A DNA stretch of 6,389 nucleotides, from assembly GCA_013152215.1 (NCBI GenBank), contig JAADGT010000023.1, positions 1-6,389 of the forward strand, given 5' to 3'. The notes below the pieces were generated by a model. That model was not told where the DNA came from and did not search any database. It saw nothing but the letters and a program-made list of their open reading frames with translations. This stretch comes from Deltaproteobacteria bacterium (GTDB lineage: Bacteria > Desulfobacterota > Deferrisomatia > Deferrisomatales > Deferrisomataceae). Positions 1 through 5,769 of this stretch are shown here, in pieces. Position numbers and translations under genes: made by a program. Positions within the stretch are counted from its first letter, which is position 1. Each line of letters opens with the position of its first letter.

Positions 1-1
1 C

Positions 2-319
2 GAGTGGCCGGGTAACGTCCGGGAACTTCGCAATGTGGTGGAGCGGCTCGTGGTGCTCTCCGAGGGTGGGGTGGTGGGGACCGACCACCTTCCGGAAAGC
101 CTCCATGCCCTGGCCCGGGCCCATCCTGGCCGCCAGACCTCGCTGCTCGCGCACCTGACCCACCAGACCGAGCGGGACCTCATCATGAAGGCCCTGGAAC
201 AGACGGAGCACAACGTGGCCCGGGCCGCGAGGCTCCTGGGCGTCCCCAGGAGCACCTTGTACTCCAAGGCGAAGGCTCTCGGGGTGCCGCTGGCCCGGCG
301 GGAGGTGTCGAAAACCTGA
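2..319 (+). CDS. Sigma-54-dependent transcriptional activator (enhancer-binding protein), C-terminal part only
   Basis: The gene runs in from the left edge in frame 2; 105 residues are visible, ending at TGA 317-319. The first residues, EWPGNVRELRN, are the signature that closes the AAA+ sigma-54 interaction domain of NtrC-type activators. After a linker of about 40 residues comes a Fis-type helix-turn-helix: ERDLIMKALEQTEHNVARAA, then RLLGVPRSTLYSKAKALGV. Proteins of this class bind upstream enhancer sites and use ATP hydrolysis to open the sigma-54 RNA polymerase complex. The sensor domain that would name the signal is outside the window. A sigma-54 promoter and repeated half-sites lie just downstream, so this protein is the likely activator of the proline dehydrogenase gene (inference). 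The family call is very secure; the target is not proven. Confidence 0.95.
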   Translation, partial: EWPGNVRELRNVVERLVVLSEGGVVGTDHLPESLHALARAHPGRQTSLLAHLTHQTERDLIMKALEQTEHNVARAARLLGVPRSTLYSKAKALGVPLARREVSKT

Positions 320-360
320 CACCTGCGGTGACGGAGTTCCAGGATCTCGACACCTGTGTC
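303..360. promoter_or_regulatory. Candidate upstream activator (enhancer) sites: repeated AGGTGTC / GACACCT half-sites
   Basis: AGGTGTC lies at 303-309 and its reverse complement GACACCT at 318-324, giving a 7-bp dyad with an 8-bp spacer across the regulator's stop codon. GACACCT recurs at 349-355 inside GACAC-CT-GTGTC (349-360). The longer arms AGGTGTCGA (303-311) and TCGACACCT (347-355) are also exact inverted copies. The sites lie about 130-185 bp before the start point predicted from the -24/-12 promoter, a usual distance for sigma-54 enhancers. The repeats are seen directly; binding by the adjacent Fis-type HTH activator is inference. I saw no clear IHF site between them and the promoter. 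Confidence 0.62.
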
Positions 361-462
361 CGCCCGGCTGAGGCCTCTCCGTTCTCGATTTCCGTGCTTG
401 CCGCCGCGGAGAAACGGGGCGTTGGATGCCCGGCCGCTCTTTCGGATTCCTTCCGCTCCAAC

Positions 463-478
463 CGGCACGGGGCTTGCT
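463..478 (+). promoter_or_regulatory. Sigma-54 (-24/-12) promoter upstream of proline dehydrogenase
   Basis: The sequence CGGCACG-GGGC-TTGCT matches the sigma-54 consensus TGGCACG-N4-TTGCW at every defined base except the first T. The GG (464-465) and GC (476-477) doublets have the required 12-nt register. Transcription would start near 489, in a locally A/T-rich stretch, giving a leader of about 57 nt before the ATG at 546. An activator gene of the matching class lies immediately upstream, which strengthens the call. Confidence 0.85.
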
Positions 479-545
479 CTATCTAAATCATACCCGCCTT
501 GCGAAGCGGCCCCATCCCCCCGGAACCCCCGTGCCGGAGACATCC

Positions 546-1448
546 ATGGGCCTCAAGAAGATCCTTGTAGACGCGATTCCAGCCCCCCTGGTCCGGTTGT
601 TTGCAGCTCCCTATGTGAGCGGCGACAGCATTGAGGCGGCTGTGGCCACGGCCGACCGGGTGCACCGGGAGAGGGGGCTCCTCTCCACGATCGACATGCT
701 CGGCGAGTCGATCGAGACGCCGGAGGATGCGCGACGGTGCCGGGACCGGTATCTCGAGATCCTGGAGCACATCCGTGATCGCCCCCATTGCACCGTGTCC
801 CTCAAGCCCACGTCCATGGGCCTGAAGCAGGGGACGAGGCCCACCCTGGAGAACATCGAGGCGGTGGTTCGCCGGGCCCGGGAGCTCGGCCGGGGGGTGA
901 CGATCGACATGGAGGACCGCTCCACGGTGGACGCGACCCTGGAGATCTATCGGACCCTCAGGGCGCAGTACGACAACGTGGGAACGGTGCTCCAGAGCAA
1001 GCTCCTGCGCACCCACGACGACGTCGAGCGCCTGTCGGACGTGGGCGGTCGCTTCCGGATCTGCCTGGGGGCCTATCCGGAGCCGGCCGAGGTGGCATAC
1101 AGATCCAAGCCCCGGATGAAGGAGGCCCTCTACGAGCTGGCGTTGCGCATGCTAGAGCTAGGGTACTACGTCGAACTCGCCACTCACGACGAGGCCCTTC
1201 TCGACCGGATCTTGGTTGAAGCGGAGCGGAGGCGCGTGCCCAAGGACCGGTTCGAGATCCAATGGCTCCTGGGCGTCCCCGTAATGCGGATGCGGGACAA
1301 GTATGCCCGGCAGGGGGTGAGGATGCGCCTGTACGTGCCGTACTGCGACGACTGGAGCCACGCCACCCGCTACCTCAAGCGCCGGCTCCTGCTCAACCCG
1401 AGCCTGATGACCTACGTCCTGGGTAACCTCGTACTCAGGGGGCGATGA
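546..1448 (+). CDS. Proline dehydrogenase (monofunctional, FAD-dependent)
   Basis: This flavoenzyme oxidises L-proline to delta-1-pyrroline-5-carboxylate and passes electrons to the quinone pool, the first step of proline catabolism. The 300-residue length suits the single-domain PRODH barrel of the Thermus/Deinococcus type. Visible landmarks are SLKPTSMG (Lys87), TIDMEDR (Asp121), RICLGAYPEP (171-180), FEIQWLLG (236-243), RLYVPY (Tyr263) and YLKRRL with the carboxylate-binding Arg279/Arg280. These align with the E. coli PutA residues Lys329, Asp370, Arg431, Tyr540 and Arg555/Arg556. In the usual R-x-x-K-G-A-Y motif the Lys is replaced by Leu174. I chose ATG 546 because GGAG (536-539) sits 6 nt upstream. 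The open frame continues upstream to 426, but that stretch contains the promoter. The gene is first in the predicted sigma-54 transcript and is followed after 103 bp by its partner dehydrogenase. Confidence 0.93.
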   Translation: MGLKKILVDAIPAPLVRLFAAPYVSGDSIEAAVATADRVHRERGLLSTIDMLGESIETPEDARRCRDRYLEILEHIRDRPHCTVSLKPTSMGLKQGTRPTLENIEAVVRRARELGRGVTIDMEDRSTVDATLEIYRTLRAQYDNVGTVLQSKLLRTHDDVERLSDVGGRFRICLGAYPEPAEVAYRSKPRMKEALYELALRMLELGYYVELATHDEALLDRILVEAERRRVPKDRFEIQWLLGVPVMRMRDKYARQGVRMRLYVPYCDDWSHATRYLKRRLLLNPSLMTYVLGNLVLRGR

Positions 1449-1508
1449 GCTGAGCCCCACGGCCCATCCGGACGGACCCGCAGAGCCTTCGGGGGCGAGG
1501 TCGGCCCC
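1439..1508. other. Two small GGGGC/GCCCC stem-loops between the proline genes
   Basis: GGGGC (1439-1443) can pair with GCCCC (1454-1458) across the proline dehydrogenase stop codon. A second pair, GGGGC (1492-1496) with GCCCC (1504-1508), follows about 45 nt later. Neither has a T-run, so neither looks like an intrinsic terminator, and the two dehydrogenase genes are probably co-transcribed. The hairpins might tune mRNA stability. Short G/C stems are also common by chance in DNA this GC-rich. Confidence 0.25.
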
Positions 1509-1551
1509 GGCACCGTTCCTCAATCGCCCGTTTCGATAAGGAGGAAGCCTC

Positions 1552-3183
1552 GTGACCAACGCTGTCGTGTCTGTTCCCGAACCGAGAAACGAACCTGCCC
1601 TGGATTACGCTCCGGGTACGATCGAGCGCAGGGTGCTGAAGGCCAAACTGTCCGAACTTTCCGGGCAGGAGGTGGAGATCCCGCTGATTATTGGAGGGCG
1701 CGAGGTGCGCACGGGCGCCTTGGGCGAGTGCCGCATGCCCCATGCCCACGGGCACCTCCTGGGGCGGTACCATCGAGCCGGACCCGAAGAGGTCCAGGAC
1801 GCCATCCGGGCCGCCCTGGACGCCCGGGCCGGGTGGGCCTCGATGGACTGGCACGACCGGGTCGCCATCTTCCTGAAGGCAGCGGAGCTCCTGGCGGGGC
1901 CCTGGCGGGCCACCCTGAACGGGGCGACCATGCTGGCCCAGAGCAAGACCCCCTTTCAGGCCGAGATCGATGCGGCCTGCGAGCTTGTAGATTTCTGGCG
2001 ATTCAACGCCTACTTCGCACGGCAGCTGTTCGAGGACCAGCCCCTGTCGGCGCCCGGCATCTGGGATCGGGTGGAGTACCGGCCCCTGGAGGGGTTCGTG
2101 TTCGCCGTGACCCCATTCAACTTCACCTCGATCGCGGGGAACCTGCCCACGGCGCCAGCTCTGCTGGGCAACACTGTTGTGTGGAAACCAGCCTCAAGCG
2201 CGGTGTACTCCGCGTACTTCGTGATGAAACTCCTGGAAGCGGCGGGGCTCCCGCCGGGGGTGATCAACCTAGTGCCCGGCCCCGGTCCTGTGGTGGGGGA
2301 GGCCGCCTTGGCCCACCCCGAACTCGCCGGCGTCCACTTCACCGGGTCCACGGCAGTGTTCCAGGGGATGTGGCGGGCCGTGGGACAAAACATTGAGCGG
2401 TACCGGACCTACCCCCGAATCGTCGGAGAGACCGGGGGCAAGGACTTCGTGTTCGCCCATGCGTCGGCCGACGTGGATGCCCTGGTCACGGCCCTCGTGC
2501 GGGGCGCCTTCGAGTATCAGGGCCAGAAGTGCTCGGCCGCGTCGCGCGCCTACATCCCCGAGAGCCTGTGGGGCGCGGTGAAGGAGCAGCTTCTGGACGA
2601 CGTGGCCCGGATCCCGATGGGCGACGTGCGCGACTTCCGCAATTTCATGGGGGCCGTGATCGATCGGGTGGCGTTCGAGAAGATCCGGGGGTACCTGGAG
2701 TATGCGAAGCTCGCGCCGGAGACCACGGTCCTCGGCGGCGGCACGTGCGACGACTCGGTGGGATACTTCGTGGCTCCCACGGTGGTGCAGACCGAGACCC
2801 CCCGCAACCGGCTGATGGAGGAGGAGATCTTCGGGCCCGTGCTGACCGTGTGGGTGTACCCCGACGCTAGTCTCGACGAGGCGCTAGAGTTGTGTGACCG
2901 CACCTCACCTTACGGCCTGACCGGGGCAATCTTCGCCGAAGATCGTAGAGCCGTAGGCCGGATGACCGCCGCTCTGCGGGACGCCGCAGGCAACTTCTAC
3001 ATCAACGACAAGCCCACCGGTGCGGTCGTGGGACAGCAGCCTTTCGGGGGCGGCAGGGCATCGGGAACCAACGACAAGGCCGGAAGCCTTCTGAACCTGC
3101 TGCGGTGGGTGTCCCAGCGGACAATCAAGGAGAACTTCTGCCCATCCACCCGCTTCGAGTACCCCCACATGGACGAGGCTTGA
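1552..3183 (+). CDS. L-glutamate gamma-semialdehyde (1-pyrroline-5-carboxylate) dehydrogenase, ALDH4A1-like
   Basis: This enzyme oxidises glutamate semialdehyde, the open form of P5C, to L-glutamate with NAD+, completing proline catabolism. The 543 residues span a full aldehyde dehydrogenase. TPFNFTS ends the oxyanion-side motif (Asn190), WKP carries Lys212 for cofactor binding, and FTGST is at 263-267. The general base is Glu293 in VGETGGKD and the nucleophile is Cys327 in YQGQKCSAASR. EEIFGPV is at 424-430. The end, NFYINDKPTGAVVGQQPFGG and then RASGTNDK (about 481-509), closely resembles mitochondrial ALDH4A1 rather than the PutA ALDH domain. The GTG start at 1552 is fixed by a full Shine-Dalgarno, AAGGAGG (1538-1544), 7 nt upstream. 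The gene lies 103 bp behind proline dehydrogenase with no evident promoter between, so an operon is likely. All catalytic residues are present. Confidence 0.95.
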   Translation: MTNAVVSVPEPRNEPALDYAPGTIERRVLKAKLSELSGQEVEIPLIIGGREVRTGALGECRMPHAHGHLLGRYHRAGPEEVQDAIRAALDARAGWASMDWHDRVAIFLKAAELLAGPWRATLNGATMLAQSKTPFQAEIDAACELVDFWRFNAYFARQLFEDQPLSAPGIWDRVEYRPLEGFVFAVTPFNFTSIAGNLPTAPALLGNTVVWKPASSAVYSAYFVMKLLEAAGLPPGVINLVPGPGPVVGEAALAHPELAGVHFTGSTAVFQGMWRAVGQNIERYRTYPRIVGETGGKDFVFAHASADVDALVTALVRGAFEYQGQKCSAASRAYIPESLWGAVKEQLLDDVARIPMGDVRDFRNFMGAVIDRVAFEKIRGYLEYAKLAPETTVLGGGTCDDSVGYFVAPTVVQTETPRNRLMEEEIFGPVLTVWVYPDASLDEALELCDRTSPYGLTGAIFAEDRRAVGRMTAALRDAAGNFYINDKPTGAVVGQQPFGGGRASGTNDKAGSLLNLLRWVSQRTIKENFCPSTRFEYPHMDEA

Positions 3184-3192
3184 CGAGGATTT

Positions 3193-3432
3193 GTGCTGTC
3201 CGGGCTCTCCTCGCTTGAAGCGCCGCTCCTGGTGAAGTCGATCTTTCAGACCATCGAGCAGATCAACCGGGCTGGGGGCACGGTGCTTCTGGTCGAGCAG
3301 AACGCCCGGGCCGCGCCTCGGCTCGCCACCGGGGGTGCGTGCTCAAGGTGGGCCATCGTGCTGGAGGGCCCTGTCGACGAGCTGCCCGAGGACCCAGAGG
3401 TCCAGCAGGCCTACCTGGGCGGCCGGCGGTGA
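3193..3432 (+). pseudogene. livF: Remnant of a LivF-type branched-chain amino acid ABC transporter ATPase (C-terminal fragment)
   Basis: The 79 codons resemble only the last third of LivF, the ATPase that powers branched-chain amino acid import. APLLVKSIFQTIEQIN, then GTVLLVEQNARAA (switch region), and a closing IVLEGPVDELPEDPEVQQAY-LGG are typical. Walker A, the ABC signature and the Walker B acidic residues are absent. The usual DEPSLGLAPLLV is reduced to something like SSLEAPLLV. At about 3331-3355 the frame reads GGACSRWA where the family has (R)GYVLxxGR. Reading that stretch one base over gives CVLKVG, so two compensating frameshifts are likely. The fragment begins only 9 nt after the P5C dehydrogenase stop, in the same frame. 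GAGGA (3185-3189) could still allow some translation from GTG 3193, but no working ATPase could result. A short annotated ORF of unknown role is the alternative; I favour a pseudogene. Confidence 0.82.
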
Positions 3433-3645
3433 GGCGGGCGAGGCAAAATGAAACGATTCCAACCGGATGGAAGCATGGCTCAGCATCTGGGCCGAGGAAT
3501 CACGGGACTCTTGTGCTCTGAGGTGTCAAGCTTTCGGGCTTCCCTCTCAACCGATTCCCTCCCAGAAGTTCGTACCTTCTCCTGGGGGAGAGGAGTGTTG
3601 CCCGCGCTGTCAAGATGGGGGGAACATTCAAGGGGTGTACTTGTG

Positions 3646-3659
3646 ATTGCATATGGAAT
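3646..3659. promoter_or_regulatory. Imperfect palindrome ATTGCATATGGAAT, possible GntR-family operator
   Basis: The 14-mer matches its own reverse complement at 12 of 14 positions and is centred on CATATG. FCD-type GntR proteins often bind short A/T-rich palindromes near their own promoter, and a GntR gene follows. The site is about 20 bp upstream of the candidate -35 box. Assignment as an autoregulatory operator is a guess from position and symmetry only. Confidence 0.25.
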
Positions 3660-3679
3660 GTCAAAAAGAATTTTTTTTC

Positions 3680-3710
3680 TTGACCCAGCCCCCCGGTCGC
3701 GTGCTATTGA
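3680..3710 (+). promoter_or_regulatory. Candidate sigma-70-type promoter for the gntR-korAB genes
   Basis: TTGACC (3680-3685) resembles a -35 box. TATTGA (3705-3710) resembles a -10 box and is preceded by TG one base earlier (TGC-TATTGA, extended -10 form). The 19-bp spacer is longer than ideal. Immediately upstream is an A-run followed by eight Ts (about 3663-3681), resembling an UP element or bent DNA and very unlike the surrounding GC-rich sequence. Transcription would start near 3717, leaving a leader of about 100 nt before GTG 3816. Confidence 0.45.
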
Positions 3711-3769
3711 TTTGGCGGTCGCGTAGGCGTTCCAATTCCTTTTGCTGCCGGGTTGATAACCAGGAAGCC

Positions 3770-3796
3770 GGGGGCGGCCCATCCGGCCGGTCCCCC
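3770..3796 (+). other. Strong leader hairpin just upstream of the gntR ribosome binding site
   Basis: GGGGG-CGGCC (3770-3779) can pair with GGCCG (3785-3789) and CCCCC (3792-3796). This makes a ten-base-pair G/C stem with a 5-nt loop (CATCC) and a 2-nt bulge. It ends 7 nt before the Shine-Dalgarno at 3804. No T-run follows, so it is not an intrinsic terminator. It could protect the transcript or limit ribosome access. Its effect is unknown, and strong stems arise readily in GC-rich DNA. Confidence 0.4.
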
Positions 3797-3815
3797 AGTG
3801 CCTAGGAGGGGTAGG

Positions 3816-4526
3816 GTGGCGAAGAGCAGACGGTCCTCGCGGCGGGACCCTTCCCGATCGTCCCAGGACCACACCGGGCGAGCCTACCAGGGCATCCGCC
3901 AGATGCTGTTCTTCAACGAGATCACACCGGGTCAGAAGCTCCATTACCGCGATCTGGCCGAGCGCCTGGGGATGAGCCCGACGCCGGTGGCGCAGGCCTT
4001 AAAGCTGCTAGAGTTCCAGGGGCTCGTGCACCACGAGCCAAACCGCGGTTACTACTTGGAGCCGGTGCGCCTTGAGGAGGTGCGCGAAGTGTACGACCTG
4101 CGGGAATGCCTGGAGGTGGGGCTCCTGCCTGACGTGATCGCGGGGTTGGACGGGGGCGGGGCCGAGAAGCTCCGGCAAACGTTCGAGTGTCACGCGGCCA
4201 CCACTCGTGAGCGATACCTGAAGCGCCGGCTCCTGGCCGACATGGAACTGCACCTGGCGTTCGCCACGGTCGCGGGACGGCCCCTGGCCCGGTGGATGCT
4301 GCGCCAGCTGTTCGACCGGCTGTACCTGAAGTACAAGGCGGAGATCCTGTTCTACCGCCCCATGGAGACGGCCGAGGCCGAGCACCGGGTCATCCTCGAC
4401 CGGGTGCTGGCCCGGGACCTGGAAGGGGCCCGCGAGGCCATGCAGAGCCACATCCGAAGCGTGCGCGACCACGTGATCGACGACCTCCAGCGCAGCCTGG
4501 AGGAGAAAAGTACGATCGTGTTCTGA
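3816..4526 (+). CDS. GntR-family transcriptional regulator, FCD subfamily
   Basis: This 236-residue DNA-binding regulator probably controls the adjacent oxidoreductase genes and itself. A basic tail (1-20) leads into the winged helix-turn-helix (about 23-83): AYQGIRQMLFFNEITPGQKL, then YRDLAERLGMSPTPVAQALK, then LLEFQGLVHHEPNRGYYLEP. The all-helical FCD effector domain (about 88-225) shows the expected metal/ligand-site residues Asp142, His146, His190 and His212. FCD regulators usually sense carboxylates, amino or keto acids; the ligand here is unknown. The recognition helix reads SPTPVAQAL where the family norm is S-R-T-P-V-R-E-A-L, so both Arg residues are missing and the operator is probably not the standard one. 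GTG 3816 is chosen because AGGAGG (3804-3809) sits 6 nt upstream. A TTG at 3753 would lengthen the protein but has no such site and includes the hairpin. Confidence 0.93.
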   Translation: MAKSRRSSRRDPSRSSQDHTGRAYQGIRQMLFFNEITPGQKLHYRDLAERLGMSPTPVAQALKLLEFQGLVHHEPNRGYYLEPVRLEEVREVYDLRECLEVGLLPDVIAGLDGGGAEKLRQTFECHAATTRERYLKRRLLADMELHLAFATVAGRPLARWMLRQLFDRLYLKYKAEILFYRPMETAEAEHRVILDRVLARDLEGAREAMQSHIRSVRDHVIDDLQRSLEEKSTIVF

Positions 4527-4577
4527 GCCTGGGGACTGGCGACCCCCGTTCCGGCACGGTCCGCGGGCAACCGCGCA

Positions 4578-4589
4578 CCGGGGCCCCGG
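4578..4589. repeat. Perfect 12-bp palindrome between gntR and korA
   Basis: CCGGGGCCCCGG is a perfect palindrome in the 100-bp gap between the regulator and korA. It has no loop and no T-run, so it reads better as a dimer-binding DNA site than as a terminator. It could equally be chance in G/C-only sequence. No promoter was recognised in this gap, and co-transcription of gntR with korA is plausible. Confidence 0.25.
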
Positions 4590-4626
4590 AAGCGCACCTC
4601 CCACCCGTTCCAGCGAAGCGGAGCCG

Positions 4627-5769
4627 ATGCCGACCGAGACCGTCAAGAGCCTGCTTACCCCGGGCACCCACTACATGTCGGGGAACGAGGCCGTTGCCGA
4701 GGGGGCCCTGGCCGCGGGGTGCGACTTCTACGCCGGCTACCCCATCACCCCGTCGAGCGAGATCATGGAGCACATGGCCCGGCGGCTCCCGGAGCTGGGG
4801 CGGCGGTTCGCCCAGATGGAGGACGAGATCGCGTCGGTGTGCGCCGTGATCGGGGCCTCTTGGGCCGGGGCTCGGGCCATGACGGCCACGTCGGGGCCCG
4901 GCTTCAGCCTGATGATGGAGGCCCTGGGCTACGCGGCGTTCACCGAGACTCCCATGGTGATTGTGGACGTGCAAAGGGCGGGGCCGTGCACGGGCCAGGC
5001 CACCCGTGTCGGCGCGGGCGACGTGATGCAAGCGAAGTGGGGCTCCCACGGCGACTACCAGCCGGTGGCTCTCAGCCCCTGGTCGGCCCAGGAGATGTAC
5101 GACATGGGGGGCGAGGCGTTCAACCTGGCCGAGCGGTACCGGGTTCCGGTGATCGTGCTGGCCGAGGAGGCCGTGGGGCACCTGTACGAGCGGATCGACG
5201 TGCCCCCCTCCACCCGGGTCGTACGCCGGGAGAGGGATCCCGGCGCCGCGCCTTTCGGCACCAAGGAGCCCGACGGCGTGCCCCCCATGCCCGCGTTCGG
5301 GGACGGCGCCCTGCTCTTGGTGACCGGATCGACCCACGACCCCCGGGGATTCCGCCGCACCGAGGACCCCGATGTGCACCGCCGCCTGGTGGAGCGCCTG
5401 AGCCGCAAGATTTTGGCCCGCAGGTCCGAGATCTGCCGCACCGAGGCCCACCTGCTCGAGGACGCCGAGGCCGCGTTCGTGGCCTACGGCTTCACCGCTC
5501 GCAGTGCCCTGGAGGCCGTCCGGCAGCTTCGGGCCCAGGGGCGCAGGGTGGGGCTCCTACGGCTCCAGACCCTGTGGCCGTTTCCCAGAGAGGCGGTGGC
5601 GGACCTGGGTCGACGGGTCTGCCGGATCCTGGTTCCCGAGATGAACCTGGGCCAGGTGGAGGGCGAGGTCCGCAAGGCGGCCGGCTGCCCCGTGGCGACC
5701 TACCACCAGGTGGACGGTCAGGTGATCCACCCGGACGCTTTGGTCTCGTGGGCCCTGGAGGTGACGTGA
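4627..5769 (+). CDS. korA: 2-oxoacid:ferredoxin oxidoreductase, alpha subunit (KorA-type)
   Basis: This is one subunit of an anaerobic enzyme that decarboxylates a 2-oxoacid, most likely 2-oxoglutarate, to the acyl-CoA (succinyl-CoA) while reducing ferredoxin. The protein has 380 residues. The pyrimidine-binding domain opens with SGNEAVAEGAL (18-28), then the hallmark YPITPSSE (38-45), MEDEIAS (64-70) and TSGPG (89-92 core). VDVQRAGPCTGQ (113-124) corresponds to the RAGPSTG motif. The C-terminal part (about 225-380) is the transketolase-C-like domain, with LWPFP and VPEMNLGQ near its end. There is no fused gamma domain, so gamma must be encoded elsewhere, possibly downstream. The ATG start has only a weak, close CGGAG (4619-4623). 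The stop overlaps the korB start by one base (TGATG), showing translational coupling. A branched-chain or other 2-oxoacid substrate cannot be excluded. Confidence 0.93.
   Translation: MPTETVKSLLTPGTHYMSGNEAVAEGALAAGCDFYAGYPITPSSEIMEHMARRLPELGRRFAQMEDEIASVCAVIGASWAGARAMTATSGPGFSLMMEALGYAAFTETPMVIVDVQRAGPCTGQATRVGAGDVMQAKWGSHGDYQPVALSPWSAQEMYDMGGEAFNLAERYRVPVIVLAEEAVGHLYERIDVPPSTRVVRRERDPGAAPFGTKEPDGVPPMPAFGDGALLLVTGSTHDPRGFRRTEDPDVHRRLVERLSRKILARRSEICRTEAHLLEDAEAAFVAYGFTARSALEAVRQLRAQGRRVGLLRLQTLWPFPREAVADLGRRVCRILVPEMNLGQVEGEVRKAAGCPVATYHQVDGQVIHPDALVSWALEVT

Larger units (their letters stand above)
3433..3815. other. Gene-free interval of 383 bp before the GntR gene
   Basis: No convincing gene lies here. 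The open frame at 3448-3726 has no family resemblance and no good ribosome binding site, and it crosses an A/T-rich tract and a candidate promoter. Base composition drops sharply around 3640-3680 compared with the genes on either side. Contents noted separately are an imperfect palindrome, a candidate promoter and a leader hairpin. A minor stem, TCTCC-TGGG-GGAGA (3578-3591), has no T-run and is not called a terminator. The left part may include further unrecognisable debris of the decayed transporter locus (inference). Confidence 0.6.

Noticed and set aside
303..324. The AGGTGTC-N8-GACACCT dyad as an intrinsic terminator of the regulator gene
   Set aside because: No T-run follows, and the same half-sites recur at 349-360, which fits protein-binding sites better.
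426..545. N-terminal extension of the proline dehydrogenase frame
   Set aside because: The extra 40 codons have no family similarity and overlap the -24/-12 promoter. ATG 546 has its own GGAG and gives the normal family start.
3521..3527. Single AGGTGTC in the middle intergenic region as another activator site
   Set aside because: It is one unpaired 7-mer; about one chance copy is expected in a window of this size, and another occurs inside korB (5961-5967).
3578..3591. TCTCC-TGGG-GGAGA stem as a terminator after the livF remnant
   Set aside because: The stem is only 5 bp and no T-run follows.
3448..3726. 92-codon open frame in the intergenic region
   Set aside because: It has no recognisable domain and no convincing ribosome binding site, and it runs through the A/T tract and the candidate promoter.
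3753..3815. TTG start giving a 257-residue GntR protein
   Set aside because: The extension is proline/arginine-rich and covers the leader hairpin. GTG 3816 has a well-placed AGGAGG.
4553..4568. GGCACG upstream of korA as a second sigma-54 promoter
   Set aside because: The -12 element is missing: GG rather than GC at the required spacing and no TTGC.
4390..5451. Long antisense open frame opposite gntR/korA
   Set aside because: Its translation is low-complexity Gly/His/Arg/Pro-rich, as expected for the shadow of GC-rich genes; both + strand proteins are clear family members.
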